A stretch of 6,574 nt of DNA from Bacillota bacterium (GCA_023395775.1 JAEWYA010000176.1:1-6574); one strand, 5' to 3'; positions 1 through 4,898 are shown, counted from the stretch's first letter. Program-made: numbers and translations. Notes: generated by a model from the sequence alone, not told the origin.

Positions 1-468
1 GAGCTGCATCTGGATGACGCGCTGATCGAGCAGCTGACGTGGCTGGGTATCTCCGGCATCGCCAACGTTCTTTGCTGCATCAAGATGGCCAAGTATTACG
101 AGCTGACGGAACACGACGTGGTGGGTACCGTCCTCACCGACTCCGCCGTTATGTACGGCAGCCGCATCCAGGAGCTCAACGAGCAGTACGGCGCCTATTC
201 CGCCAAGGACGCCGCCGTGGACCACAGCCTGCACATGCTGGGGCTGAAGACCGACAACCTGCTGGAGCTGACCTACGAAGACCGCAAGCGCATCCACAAC
301 CTGAAGTATTATACCTGGGTGGAGCAGCAGGGCCGCACCGTGCAGGATCTGAACGCCCTGTGGTACGATACAAAGGATACGTGGGACGCCGTTCACGCCC
401 AGGCTGGGGAGCTGGATGAGCTCATTAACGAGTTCAATGACGCCACCGGCGTTCTCAAGACTCTGTAA
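1..468 (+). CDS. PLP-dependent protein, beta-subunit/cysteine-synthase-like family (C-terminal part only)
   Basis: Frame 1 is open from the first base to the TAA at 466-468, giving 155 residues with no start in the window; the gene begins upstream. The residues match what I know of the Clostridia family usually annotated 'pyridoxal-5'-phosphate-dependent protein subunit beta', a fold-type II (cysteine synthase/threonine synthase fold) enzyme of about 450 residues whose substrate is not established. Recognisable pieces are the GISGIANVL loop near the start, then TDSAVMYGSRIQEL, and the highly conserved DRKRIHNLKYYTWVEQQG stretch. The PLP lysine and the N-terminal catalytic half lie outside the window, so activity cannot be judged. 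An internal ATG at 85 is within the conserved domain and is not a plausible start. A GC-rich hairpin follows the stop. The nearby thrC is another fold-type II PLP enzyme, so an amino-acid metabolism role is plausible but is inference. Confidence 0.8.
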   Translation, partial: ELHLDDALIEQLTWLGISGIANVLCCIKMAKYYELTEHDVVGTVLTDSAVMYGSRIQELNEQYGAYSAKDAAVDHSLHMLGLKTDNLLELTYEDRKRIHNLKYYTWVEQQGRTVQDLNALWYDTKDTWDAVHAQAGELDELINEFNDATGVLKTL

Positions 469-474
469 GTCCAT

Positions 475-514
475 AAAAAACGCCTCAGGGCGGGGCTTTC
501 AGCCCCGCCCCGTT
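475..514. terminator. Bidirectional intrinsic terminator between convergent genes
   Basis: A perfect 10-bp GC-rich stem (488-497 with 501-510, loop TTC at 498-500) lies between the stop of the PLP gene (plus) and the stop of the 56-aa gene (minus). On the minus strand the hairpin is followed, after seven bases, by six Ts (plus-strand A475-A480). On the plus strand it is followed by a weak CGTTGCTTATT tail. It probably ends the minus-strand transcript and slows or ends the plus-strand one. An outer AACG/CGTT pairing could extend the stem with a 5-nt bulge. Confidence 0.7.
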
Positions 515-516
515 GC

Positions 517-687
517 TTATTGCGTCAGGCCGGATTCCTCGCAGACGGTTACGTACTCGTCCTCCGCCTCCTGCTGTCCCCGGACCAGATATGCTCTTGC
601 GGCGCTGAAGTCCGAAGCGTCCAGTGCGTCGATGGCCTTCGATACCGCATTGAAAAGGGTAATGTAGTACTTGGGAAGATTCTCCAC
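517..687 (-). CDS. Small acidic protein of unknown function (56 aa), of the kind found in Firmicutes prophages and integrative elements
   Basis: I chose the GTG at 687-685 because AGAGGTG (plus-strand complement 694-700) lies six bases upstream; the longer open frame back to 762 would include the promoter and has no better ribosome site. The product has 56 residues. It begins ENLPKYYITLFNAVSKAID, continues as an Ala/Asp/Glu-rich region around AAxAYLVRGQQEAEDEY, and looks fully helical, probably a two-helix bundle. It has no signal peptide, membrane segment or cysteine pair. From memory, small proteins with an 'LFNAVxxAI...A...L..AQQ.AEE.Y' pattern are common and uncharacterised in Clostridia, often in mobile elements. 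It is transcribed away from an RHH regulator that shares its control region, so that regulator is the obvious candidate controller. A terminator lies just beyond the stop. Function unknown. Confidence 0.75.
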   Translation of the reverse strand: MENLPKYYITLFNAVSKAIDALDASDFSAARAYLVRGQQEAEDEYVTVCEESGLTQ

Positions 688-707
688 GAAAATCACCTCT
701 TTTTGGG

Positions 708-736
708 ATTGTAGCACGAACGTAGCACGATTGCAA
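708..736 (-). promoter_or_regulatory. Promoter of the 56-aa gene with a tandem 9-bp repeat in its spacer
   Basis: Read on the minus strand there is a -35 TTGCAA (736-731), a 17-bp spacer and a -10 TACAAT (713-708), then the ribosome site about eight bases further on. The spacer and -10 contain two exact copies of GTAGCACGA (plus-strand 711-719 and 722-730), starting 11 bp apart, about one helical turn. This is a good sigma-A-like promoter (4/6 and 5/6 matches, ideal spacing). The repeat pair is a likely operator; its binding protein is inferred, not shown. Confidence 0.7.
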
Positions 737-754
737 TGCGATATAAAAATGCAC

Positions 755-779
755 ATTGTCATACGATGTGTATTACAAT
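755..779. promoter_or_regulatory. Interrupted palindrome, candidate autoregulatory operator of the RHH gene
   Basis: Arms ATTGTCATAC (755-764) and GTATTACAAT (770-779) are inverted repeats matching at 9 of 10 positions around the 5-bp centre GATGT. The right arm contains TACAAT (774-779), a possible -10, but no good -35 is found at 16-18 bp. An alternative -10, TATAAA at 742-747, would place the palindrome just downstream of the start of transcription. In either case a protein bound here would block transcription of the RHH-thrC unit. RHH proteins commonly bind such repeats at their own promoters, so self-regulation is the simplest reading. Confidence 0.55.
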
Positions 780-798
780 ATGCTTTGCGAGGTGTGCT

Positions 799-996
799 AT
801 GAAATATTTTCAGATTCCTAAAATTCCGCCAACCACCAATAAAAGTATCCGCTTTCCGAACGACCTGATTGATGAGGTAGAGGAGGCTATACGGGGAAAG
901 GACTGTACCTTCTCCGCGTTCGTGGTGGAGGCTGCGCGGGTGGCGCTGGAAAACCTGCGGGAGGAAGAGGAAAACCCGGCAAAACTTAATACATAA
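799..996 (+). CDS. Ribbon-helix-helix (Arc/CopG-like, YlcI/YnfO-type) DNA-binding protein, 65 aa
   Basis: The ATG at 799 follows GAGGTG (789-794) and gives the conserved start MKYFQIPKIPPTTNKSIRFP; a further in-frame ATG upstream (736) runs through the operator region and is not favoured. The fold is that of an RHH repressor: a beta strand KSIRFP (about residues 15-20) that would pair in the dimer and contact the major groove, helix 1 NDLIDEVEEAIRG (21-33), the turn KDCTFSAF, and helix 2 SAFVVEAARVALENL (39-53), followed by an acidic tail. Similar proteins in Clostridia are annotated YlcI/YnfO family; their targets are mostly unknown. It is divergent from the 56-aa gene and 14 bp upstream of thrC in the same direction. 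The thrC ribosome site overlaps its stop, so the two are probably one transcript. The upstream region is visibly more AT-rich than the flanking genes, which may mean acquisition. Confidence 0.85.
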   Translation: MKYFQIPKIPPTTNKSIRFPNDLIDEVEEAIRGKDCTFSAFVVEAARVALENLREEEENPAKLNT

Positions 997-1010
997 AGGG
1001 GAACCGAAAC

Positions 1011-2252
1011 ATGAAACATGTGAAATACGGCAAGTGCGTCAGGTGCGGCAGGACTTATGAGGCTGTTCCGGATCTGACCACCTGTGAATGCGGCGGTATT
1101 CTGGACATTGTCTATGATTATGACTATATCAAGACCCAACTGACCCGTGAAAAGCTGGCCGCCCGACGGGACATGACCATGTGGCGCTATCGGGAGCTGC
1201 TGCCCATCGAGGAGACCACGGAAAATACCCCACTGCGGGTGGGAAACAGCCCTCTCTATGAGGAGCCGCGCCTTGCGGGACTGCTGGGACTCAAGCAGCT
1301 CTGGGTGAAGGACGACGGCCAGAATCCCACCGCGTCCCTAAAGGATCGGGCTTCCGCCATGGCGGTGGCCAAGGCCCGGGAGGCGGGGGCGAAGGTCATC
1401 GCCTGCTCCTCCACCGGAAACGCCGCCTCATCCCTGGCCGGCAACGCGGCTGCGGCAGGTCTTAAAACCTATATCTTTGTCCCGTCCCGCGCGCCCAAGG
1501 GAAAAGTGGCCCAGCTGATGACCTTCGGGGCCACCGTCATCTCCGTGGAGGGCAGCTACGAGGATACGTTTGAGCTTTCCAAGCAGGCCATCGACAAATG
1601 GGGCTGGTATAACCGAAACGCTGCCATCAACCCTTATTTGTCCGAGGGAAAGAAGACGGTCTCTCTGGAGATCATGGAGCAGCTGAACTGGCAGGTACCG
1701 GACTATCTGGCCATCTCCGTGGGTGATGGCTGCACCATCGCGGGTGTTTGGAAGGGCCTGAAGGACCTGTATGCCATCGGCTTCATTGACCGGCTCCCCC
1801 GGCTGATCTCGGCGCAGGCGGAGGGCTGCTGCCCGCTGAACCGTGCCATTGCGGAGAATCAGCCGTGGCGCACCATGGAGGAGAACACCCTCGCGGATTC
1901 CATCGCCGTGGGCGTGCCCCGGAACGCGGACAAGGCGCTGATGGCGATTCGGGAATCCAACGGCATCGTGGTGAACGTCTCCGACCAGGAGATCATGGCG
2001 GCCCAGAAGCTGCTGGGCCGCACCTGCGGCGTATTCGGCGAACCCGCGGGCGTCACCGGTACGGCGGGTGTGAAGAAGCTGTGCGAACAGGGCGTGCTGG
2101 GAAAGAATGACACGGTGGTGAGTGTGGTCACCGGCAACGGCCTCAAGGACGTGGCCAATGCCATCAAGGCCTGCGGCGAGCCCATCACCATCCCCTCCGA
2201 CATGGAGCGGCTTCTGAGCGCGTTTGCCGAAAAGGGAATTGTGGTGGAGTGA
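1011..2252 (+). CDS. thrC: Threonine synthase
   Basis: This 413-residue protein would convert O-phospho-L-homoserine and water to L-threonine and phosphate in the cytoplasm, the last step of threonine synthesis, using pyridoxal phosphate. The N-terminus carries a zinc-ribbon-like CxxC (Cys9, Cys12) and CxC (Cys25, Cys27), as in the form of the enzyme with an N-terminal zinc-binding segment. The PLP lysine is Lys111 in PTASLKDRA (106-114). The SSTGN motif (133-137) and the glycine-rich SVGDGCTIAGVWKG (236-249) fit the cofactor-binding loops of fold-type II enzymes. GEPAGVTGTAG (343-353) and TGNGLKD (374-380) are conserved C-terminal pieces. The start ATG at 1011 is preceded by AAAGGGG (995-1001), which overlaps the stop of the RHH gene. 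No promoter or T-box-like leader fits in the 14-bp gap, so expression probably depends on the RHH promoter. A terminator follows. The length is normal and all key motifs are intact. Confidence 0.95.
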   Translation: MKHVKYGKCVRCGRTYEAVPDLTTCECGGILDIVYDYDYIKTQLTREKLAARRDMTMWRYRELLPIEETTENTPLRVGNSPLYEEPRLAGLLGLKQLWVKDDGQNPTASLKDRASAMAVAKAREAGAKVIACSSTGNAASSLAGNAAAAGLKTYIFVPSRAPKGKVAQLMTFGATVISVEGSYEDTFELSKQAIDKWGWYNRNAAINPYLSEGKKTVSLEIMEQLNWQVPDYLAISVGDGCTIAGVWKGLKDLYAIGFIDRLPRLISAQAEGCCPLNRAIAENQPWRTMEENTLADSIAVGVPRNADKALMAIRESNGIVVNVSDQEIMAAQKLLGRTCGVFGEPAGVTGTAGVKKLCEQGVLGKNDTVVSVVTGNGLKDVANAIKACGEPITIPSDMERLLSAFAEKGIVVE

Positions 2253-2280
2253 CCGGGCAGACTCTACTAAATTGAATATA

Positions 2281-2322
2281 CGCGTGCGCACCGGGGACTT
2301 TCCCCGGTGCGCGCGTGCTTTT
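2281..2322 (+). terminator. Intrinsic terminator after thrC
   Basis: A perfect 12-bp stem (2286-2297 with 2301-2312) with loop CTT extends by five more pairs, two of them G-U, to about 17 bp (2281-2317). It is followed by CTTTT (2318-2322). The T run is short but the stem is very strong. It lies 28 bp after the thrC stop and separates the RHH-thrC unit from the PadR operon. Confidence 0.85.
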
Positions 2323-2344
2323 CGGACGTCTCAAACGTGAAAAT

Positions 2345-2390
2345 CATCACAAATTGTATTGACAGAAAGCCTGTGATGGATTAATGTTAT
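2345..2390 (+). promoter_or_regulatory. Promoter of the padR-DUF2812 operon with inverted repeat around the -35
   Basis: A consensus -35 TTGACA lies at 2359-2364. At 17 bp the -10 would be TAATGT (2382-2387), a poor match; TGTTAT (2385-2390) fits better but with a 20-bp spacer. CATCACA (2345-2351) and TGTGATG (2372-2378) form a 7-bp inverted repeat that brackets the -35, which suggests control by a dimeric protein. A strong -35 with a weak -10 fits a regulated promoter. Confidence 0.6.
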
Positions 2391-2395
2391 GCCAT

Positions 2396-2418
2396 GCGAT
2401 ATATCGTGACGCGATATA
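2396..2418 (+). promoter_or_regulatory. Candidate PadR operator: palindrome and direct repeat just upstream of the padR ribosome site
   Basis: CGATATATCG (2397-2406) is a perfect 10-bp palindrome. TATATCG (2400-2406) and CGATATA (2412-2418) form a second 7-bp inverted repeat with a 5-bp centre, and GCGATATA occurs twice as a direct repeat (2396-2403, 2411-2418), 15 bp apart. The site is immediately upstream of the padR Shine-Dalgarno (2421-2428) and downstream of the proposed -10. PadR proteins often repress their own operon through such sites; the assignment here is inference from position. Confidence 0.5.
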
Positions 2419-2433
2419 AAAAGGAGGGAGCCG

Positions 2434-2757
2434 ATGGGTACAGTCGGACCGATGACCGAGGCCATGTATTATATTCTGCTGACGCTGACGGTGCCCAGCC
2501 ACGGCTATCAGCTCATGGCGGCGGTGACGCAGGCATCCCGGGGCCGGGTGCTGATGGGGCCGGGGACTTTGTACGGCGTCCTGACCCGGCTGGAGAGCGA
2601 GAAAATGATCGAGATCGTCAGTGACGATGGGCGGCGGAAGACTTACGCCATCACAGAGACGGGCCGGGTGGCCCTGCGGGCGGAGACGGAGCGGCTTCGC
2701 TCCATGCTGGACGACCAGGAGCGGTGGAGGGAGGACACAAAATGGCTGACCAAGTAG
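2434..2757 (+). CDS. PadR-family winged-helix transcriptional regulator
   Basis: The ATG at 2434 follows AAGGAGGG (2421-2428) and yields 107 residues, the usual size of the short PadR class that lacks a long C-terminal dimerisation arm. Family landmarks are MTEAMYYILLTL (7-18, helix 1), the HGY motif (23-25), GPGTLYGVLTRLE (42-54, the recognition helix region) and the wing RRKTYAITETG (67-77), ending in a charged C-terminal helix that would mediate dimerisation. The family represses genes in response to ligands, often its own operon and an adjacent membrane protein. Here it overlaps the downstream DUF2812 gene by 16 bp, so the two are cotranscribed and probably translationally coupled. The ligand cannot be read from sequence. 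Palindromes upstream are candidate operators. Confidence 0.93.
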   Translation: MGTVGPMTEAMYYILLTLTVPSHGYQLMAAVTQASRGRVLMGPGTLYGVLTRLESEKMIEIVSDDGRRKTYAITETGRVALRAETERLRSMLDDQERWREDTKWLTK

Positions 2758-4019
2758 AGCGTGGGGAAGAGAAGGAAAATCTCTGCGTCCGCAAATGGAT
2801 GCTGGACGACATCTGCGATCTGGACCGCAACGAGAGCTGGTTTTCCGATATGGCGGAGCAGGGCCTGTTCATCGACCATTTCGGCAGATGGTCAGCCTAT
2901 TTCAGGCGGGAAACGTCCCACAAAACCCGCTACCGCATGGATGTGCTGTCCCGGGAGCTGACGGAGGACGAGTTGGCGCTGTACGACTCCTGCGGCTGGC
3001 ATTTCGCGGCGCTGAATCGGGAGAGGACTAATTGGAACCCGGTGTACTACTACATTTTCCAGACCGACGAGAACGCCACTGTACCGGAGCTGCACACCGA
3101 CCCCATGGAACAGGCGGCGTCCCTCCGGAAGCTTCACAGGGGAAGTTGCTGGGGCTTTTGGATCATGCTGGCCGTCTTCCTTGCATTGGCTGGCTTTCAG
3201 GTTTGGACGTACCTATATTCCCACCGGCGGTTCGACTATCTGGTGAACGGGAACGTCACGGACGTTTACTGGTTTCTTTTTTATGTATTGGAACTGCAGA
3301 ACAGCCTGCGCCACTGGCGGAATATCCGGCGGCTGCGAAAGCGGCTGGCGGGCGGGGAACCGCTGGATCACCACGCGGACTACCGCGCCGCCCATCGGCA
3401 CTACGCACTGACGGCTTATTGGAAGCTGCCGCTGTGGCTTCTGCTGGTTGCCGCTTTGATCGCGCAAACGGCTCATGAGTACCGGGATGACGTTCATCCT
3501 CTGCCGGAGGGGGCGACGGATTTTCCGGCGGTGCGGCTGGAGGAGGTTCGCGGGGGTCTGACCGGAGAGAATGCGATCTGGGGAGAGACCCGCCACGAAT
3601 GGACTATGACAGGTGTTGTTGCCGACGAGATTCGGGAGTGGGAGTATGCGGATGATGTGGAGACCGGGTCACAGGTCGAACTGAATACTGTGTGCTACCG
3701 ATTTCCCCTCGCGTGGACGACGGATATGGCATTTGACGCGCTGCAGGAGAACTGGTACTATGGGCTTTCGGAGGTCTATTGGACAGGTGGGGGAGTCCCA
3801 GTGGAGACCGGGTTGGTAGACGAAGCGTGGACCCAGGCACCCTGTGAAAAAAACCATTGGCGGTTTGCCCTGTACATCCGGGATGGGCGGTACATTGTAA
3901 CGACGTTTTACCTGGACCGCGCCTACGGCGACTTCGATGACCCAGAGGTAGCGGAGGCGTTCCGGGATCAGTGCGTGGAGAAGATTCTTCCTCTGCTGGC
4001 CCAACGGCTGAACGGCTGA
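2742..4019 (+). CDS. DUF2812 membrane protein, partner of the adjacent PadR regulator
   Basis: I prefer the ATG at 2742, preceded by GGAGG at 2730-2734, over the GTG at 2724, which would destroy that spacing; the product has 425 residues. Residues 18-125 look like a DUF2812 domain: the KWMLDDICDLDRNESWFSDMA start, an aromatic middle (GLFIDHFGRWSAYF, then KTRYRMDV), CGWHFA, an aromatic VYYYIFQTDE stretch, and the characteristic ELHTDPMEQAASL ending at about 128. Three hydrophobic segments follow (about 137-158, 170-188 and 229-245). The loop after the second is strongly basic (HWRNIRRLRKRLAGG, 191-205) and so likely cytoplasmic. That places the N-terminal domain inside and a 180-residue C-terminal region, rich in Trp, Tyr and acidic residues, outside. 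PadR-DUF2812 pairs are common in Firmicutes; the molecular function of DUF2812 is not known to me. I cannot assign the C-terminal region to a family. Confidence 0.85.
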   Translation: MADQVERGEEKENLCVRKWMLDDICDLDRNESWFSDMAEQGLFIDHFGRWSAYFRRETSHKTRYRMDVLSRELTEDELALYDSCGWHFAALNRERTNWNPVYYYIFQTDENATVPELHTDPMEQAASLRKLHRGSCWGFWIMLAVFLALAGFQVWTYLYSHRRFDYLVNGNVTDVYWFLFYVLELQNSLRHWRNIRRLRKRLAGGEPLDHHADYRAAHRHYALTAYWKLPLWLLLVAALIAQTAHEYRDDVHPLPEGATDFPAVRLEEVRGGLTGENAIWGETRHEWTMTGVVADEIREWEYADDVETGSQVELNTVCYRFPLAWTTDMAFDALQENWYYGLSEVYWTGGGVPVETGLVDEAWTQAPCEKNHWRFALYIRDGRYIVTTFYLDRAYGDFDDPEVAEAFRDQCVEKILPLLAQRLNG

Positions 4020-4032
4020 CGGCTTCCGTGCT

Positions 4033-4061
4033 TTGCACATGGGAGCAAACTGTGGTATTAT
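4033..4061 (+). promoter_or_regulatory. Extended -10 promoter of ruvX
   Basis: A -35-like TTGCAC (4033-4038, 3/6), a 17-bp spacer and a -10 TATTAT (4056-4061, 5/6) preceded by TGG at 4053-4055 make an extended -10 promoter. It lies 36 bp upstream of the ruvX start and just past the end of the DUF2812 gene; no clear hairpin terminator separates the two, so read-through is possible. Confidence 0.6.
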
Positions 4062-4097
4062 TTAATATTATGGACTTAGAGTTGGAGGATAAAAACT

Positions 4098-4514
4098 ATG
4101 CGCATCATGGCCATTGATTACGGCGACGCCCACACCGGCATTGCCATCTCCGACCCCACCGGCTTTATGGCCGGGACCACCACCGTCATCAACGCCTACC
4201 GCCCGGAGCAGGTGGCGGAGGGTGTGAAAAAGCTGGCGGAGGAATACGCTGTGGAGGAGCTGGTCCTTGGCTATCCCAAAAATATGGACGGGTCGCTGGG
4301 CCCCCGGGCGGAGAAGGCGGAGTCCATGGCGGCGCTGCTGCGGGAGAGCGTGGGCCTTCCCGTCATCCTCTGGGATGAGCGGCGGACCACCATCGACGCC
4401 CACCGGATTTTGATGAACAACGGACAAAACGCAAAAAAGCGGAAAAAAACCGTGGATGCCGTGGCGGCGGCGCTGATTTTGGAGGGATATCTCACATTTA
4501 AGAAAAATCCGTGA
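4098..4514 (+). CDS. ruvX: Putative pre-16S rRNA nuclease / Holliday junction resolvase-like RuvX (YqgF)
   Basis: The 138-residue product has the normal YqgF length and an RNase H-like fold. Landmarks are IDYGDAHTGIAISD (6-19, with catalytic Asp7), ELVLGYPKNMDGSLGPRA (54-71), the VILWDERRTT block (89-98) and the C-terminal VDAVAAALILEGYL (119-132, with acidic Asp120). The family is linked to 5'-end maturation of 16S rRNA in the cytoplasm and to transcription anti-termination; its older name, Holliday junction resolvase, comes from structural similarity to RuvC. The start ATG at 4098 follows GGAGG (4084-4088). Most homologues I recall have Arg in the first motif (K/AR-x-G); here it is His12 (AHTG). 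The gene stands alone between the DUF2812 gene and the ribosomal protein operon. Confidence 0.92.
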   Translation: MRIMAIDYGDAHTGIAISDPTGFMAGTTTVINAYRPEQVAEGVKKLAEEYAVEELVLGYPKNMDGSLGPRAEKAESMAALLRESVGLPVILWDERRTTIDAHRILMNNGQNAKKRKKTVDAVAAALILEGYLTFKKNP

Positions 4515-4542
4515 GAAAGCTTTAAAAATCTTCGAAAAAAGG

Positions 4543-4571
4543 TTGACTCTCTCTCTTGTTTCTGTTAAAAT
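4543..4571 (+). promoter_or_regulatory. Strong promoter of the rpmG-secE-nusG-rplK-rplA operon
   Basis: TTGACT (4543-4548, 5/6) and TAAAAT (4566-4571, 5/6) are separated by exactly 17 bp, and TGT at 4563-4565 adds an extended -10. This is the best promoter in the window, as expected for ribosomal protein genes. Transcription would start near 4578, leaving a leader of about 138 nt before rpmG. Confidence 0.85.
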
Positions 4572-4577
4572 CTTACT

Positions 4578-4699
4578 TACCTGTGAAAAAGGGCTTAATT
4601 GTCACGCGCGTTTTCGCTTTTCGCGCGGGGCAGATGCCGCTTTTGAGGGCAGGGAGGCAGTCGGCTTCCCCGGCTCAAGCCGGACAGGAGGCCAATAAT
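4578..4699 (+). promoter_or_regulatory. Structured 5' leader upstream of rpmG
   Basis: The leader can form at least three local hairpins: CGCGCG arms at 4605-4610 and 4622-4627 with an 11-nt T-rich loop; a 7-bp stem (4652-4658 with 4664-4670, one G-U); and CCGGC/GCCGG (4670-4674 with 4679-4683, loop TCAA). CGGCTT (4662-4667) can alternatively pair with AAGCCG (4677-4682), which excludes the second and third stems. I do not recognise it as a known riboswitch or r-protein leader. No gene is visible in it. Confidence 0.35.
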
Positions 4700-4715
4700 A
4701 AGGAGGTGCCGTTAG

Positions 4716-4865
4716 ATGCGTGTAAAAGTGACCCTGAGATGCAACGAGTGCAAGCAGAGAAACTACAATACCATGAAGAACAAGAAGAATACCCCGGACA
4801 AGATTGAGCTGAACAAGTATTGCCCCTTCTGCAAGAAGCATACGCTCCACAGCGAGACCAAGTGA
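4716..4865 (+). CDS. rpmG: Ribosomal protein L33 (bL33)
   Basis: A 49-residue protein of the 50S subunit starts at the ATG following AAGGAGGTG (4700-4708). It begins MRVKVTLRCNECKQRNYNT and ends HTLHSETK. The two CxxC pairs (Cys9/Cys12 and Cys36/Cys39) make this the zinc-binding C+ form; Firmicutes often also keep a cysteine-free paralogue used in zinc shortage. KNTPDKIELNKYCPFC is the typical middle. It is the first gene of the operon and lies 33 bp upstream of secE, too little space for the tRNA-Trp often found there in relatives. Confidence 0.95.
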   Translation: MRVKVTLRCNECKQRNYNTMKNKKNTPDKIELNKYCPFCKKHTLHSETK

Positions 4866-4898
4866 TTTGGACCGAACGATAAGAAAGGGCGTGTAGGA

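Noticed and set aside
756..779. TTGTCA (756-761) with TACAAT (774-779) as a promoter for the RHH gene
   Set aside because: The spacer is only 12 bp, far below the 16-18 bp needed. The bases are better explained as arms of the palindrome.
517..996. Reading the divergent pair as a classical toxin-antitoxin system
   Set aside because: Such systems are normally co-directional, and the 56-aa protein has no feature of a known toxin family. The idea is kept only as one option for an unknown module.
997..1010. T-box or threonine attenuator in front of thrC
   Set aside because: The gap is 14 bp and holds no hairpin, T-box sequence or leader peptide.
1428..2291. Minus-strand open frame of 287 codons opposite thrC
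   Set aside because: It is an antisense shadow of thrC, runs into the terminator hairpin, and shows His/Gly/Arg-rich composition typical of such shadows.
3032..3478. Plus-strand open frame inside the DUF2812 gene
   Set aside because: It is a different frame within a gene that has a clear start, domain and membrane segments, and its translation is Arg/Pro/Gly rich without a recognisable domain.
4004..4025. Tandem ACGGCTGA, ACGGCTGA, CGGCTT at the end of the DUF2812 gene
   Set aside because: Two and a half short units spanning the stop codon; the first ones code for in-frame residues. No hairpin or T tract, so it is neither a terminator nor a clear repeat element.
4604..4690. Possible tRNA in the rpmG leader, suggested by the CCGGCTCAAGCCGG stretch
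   Set aside because: The loop is four bases rather than the seven of a T-loop, and no matching acceptor stem or anticodon arm is present.
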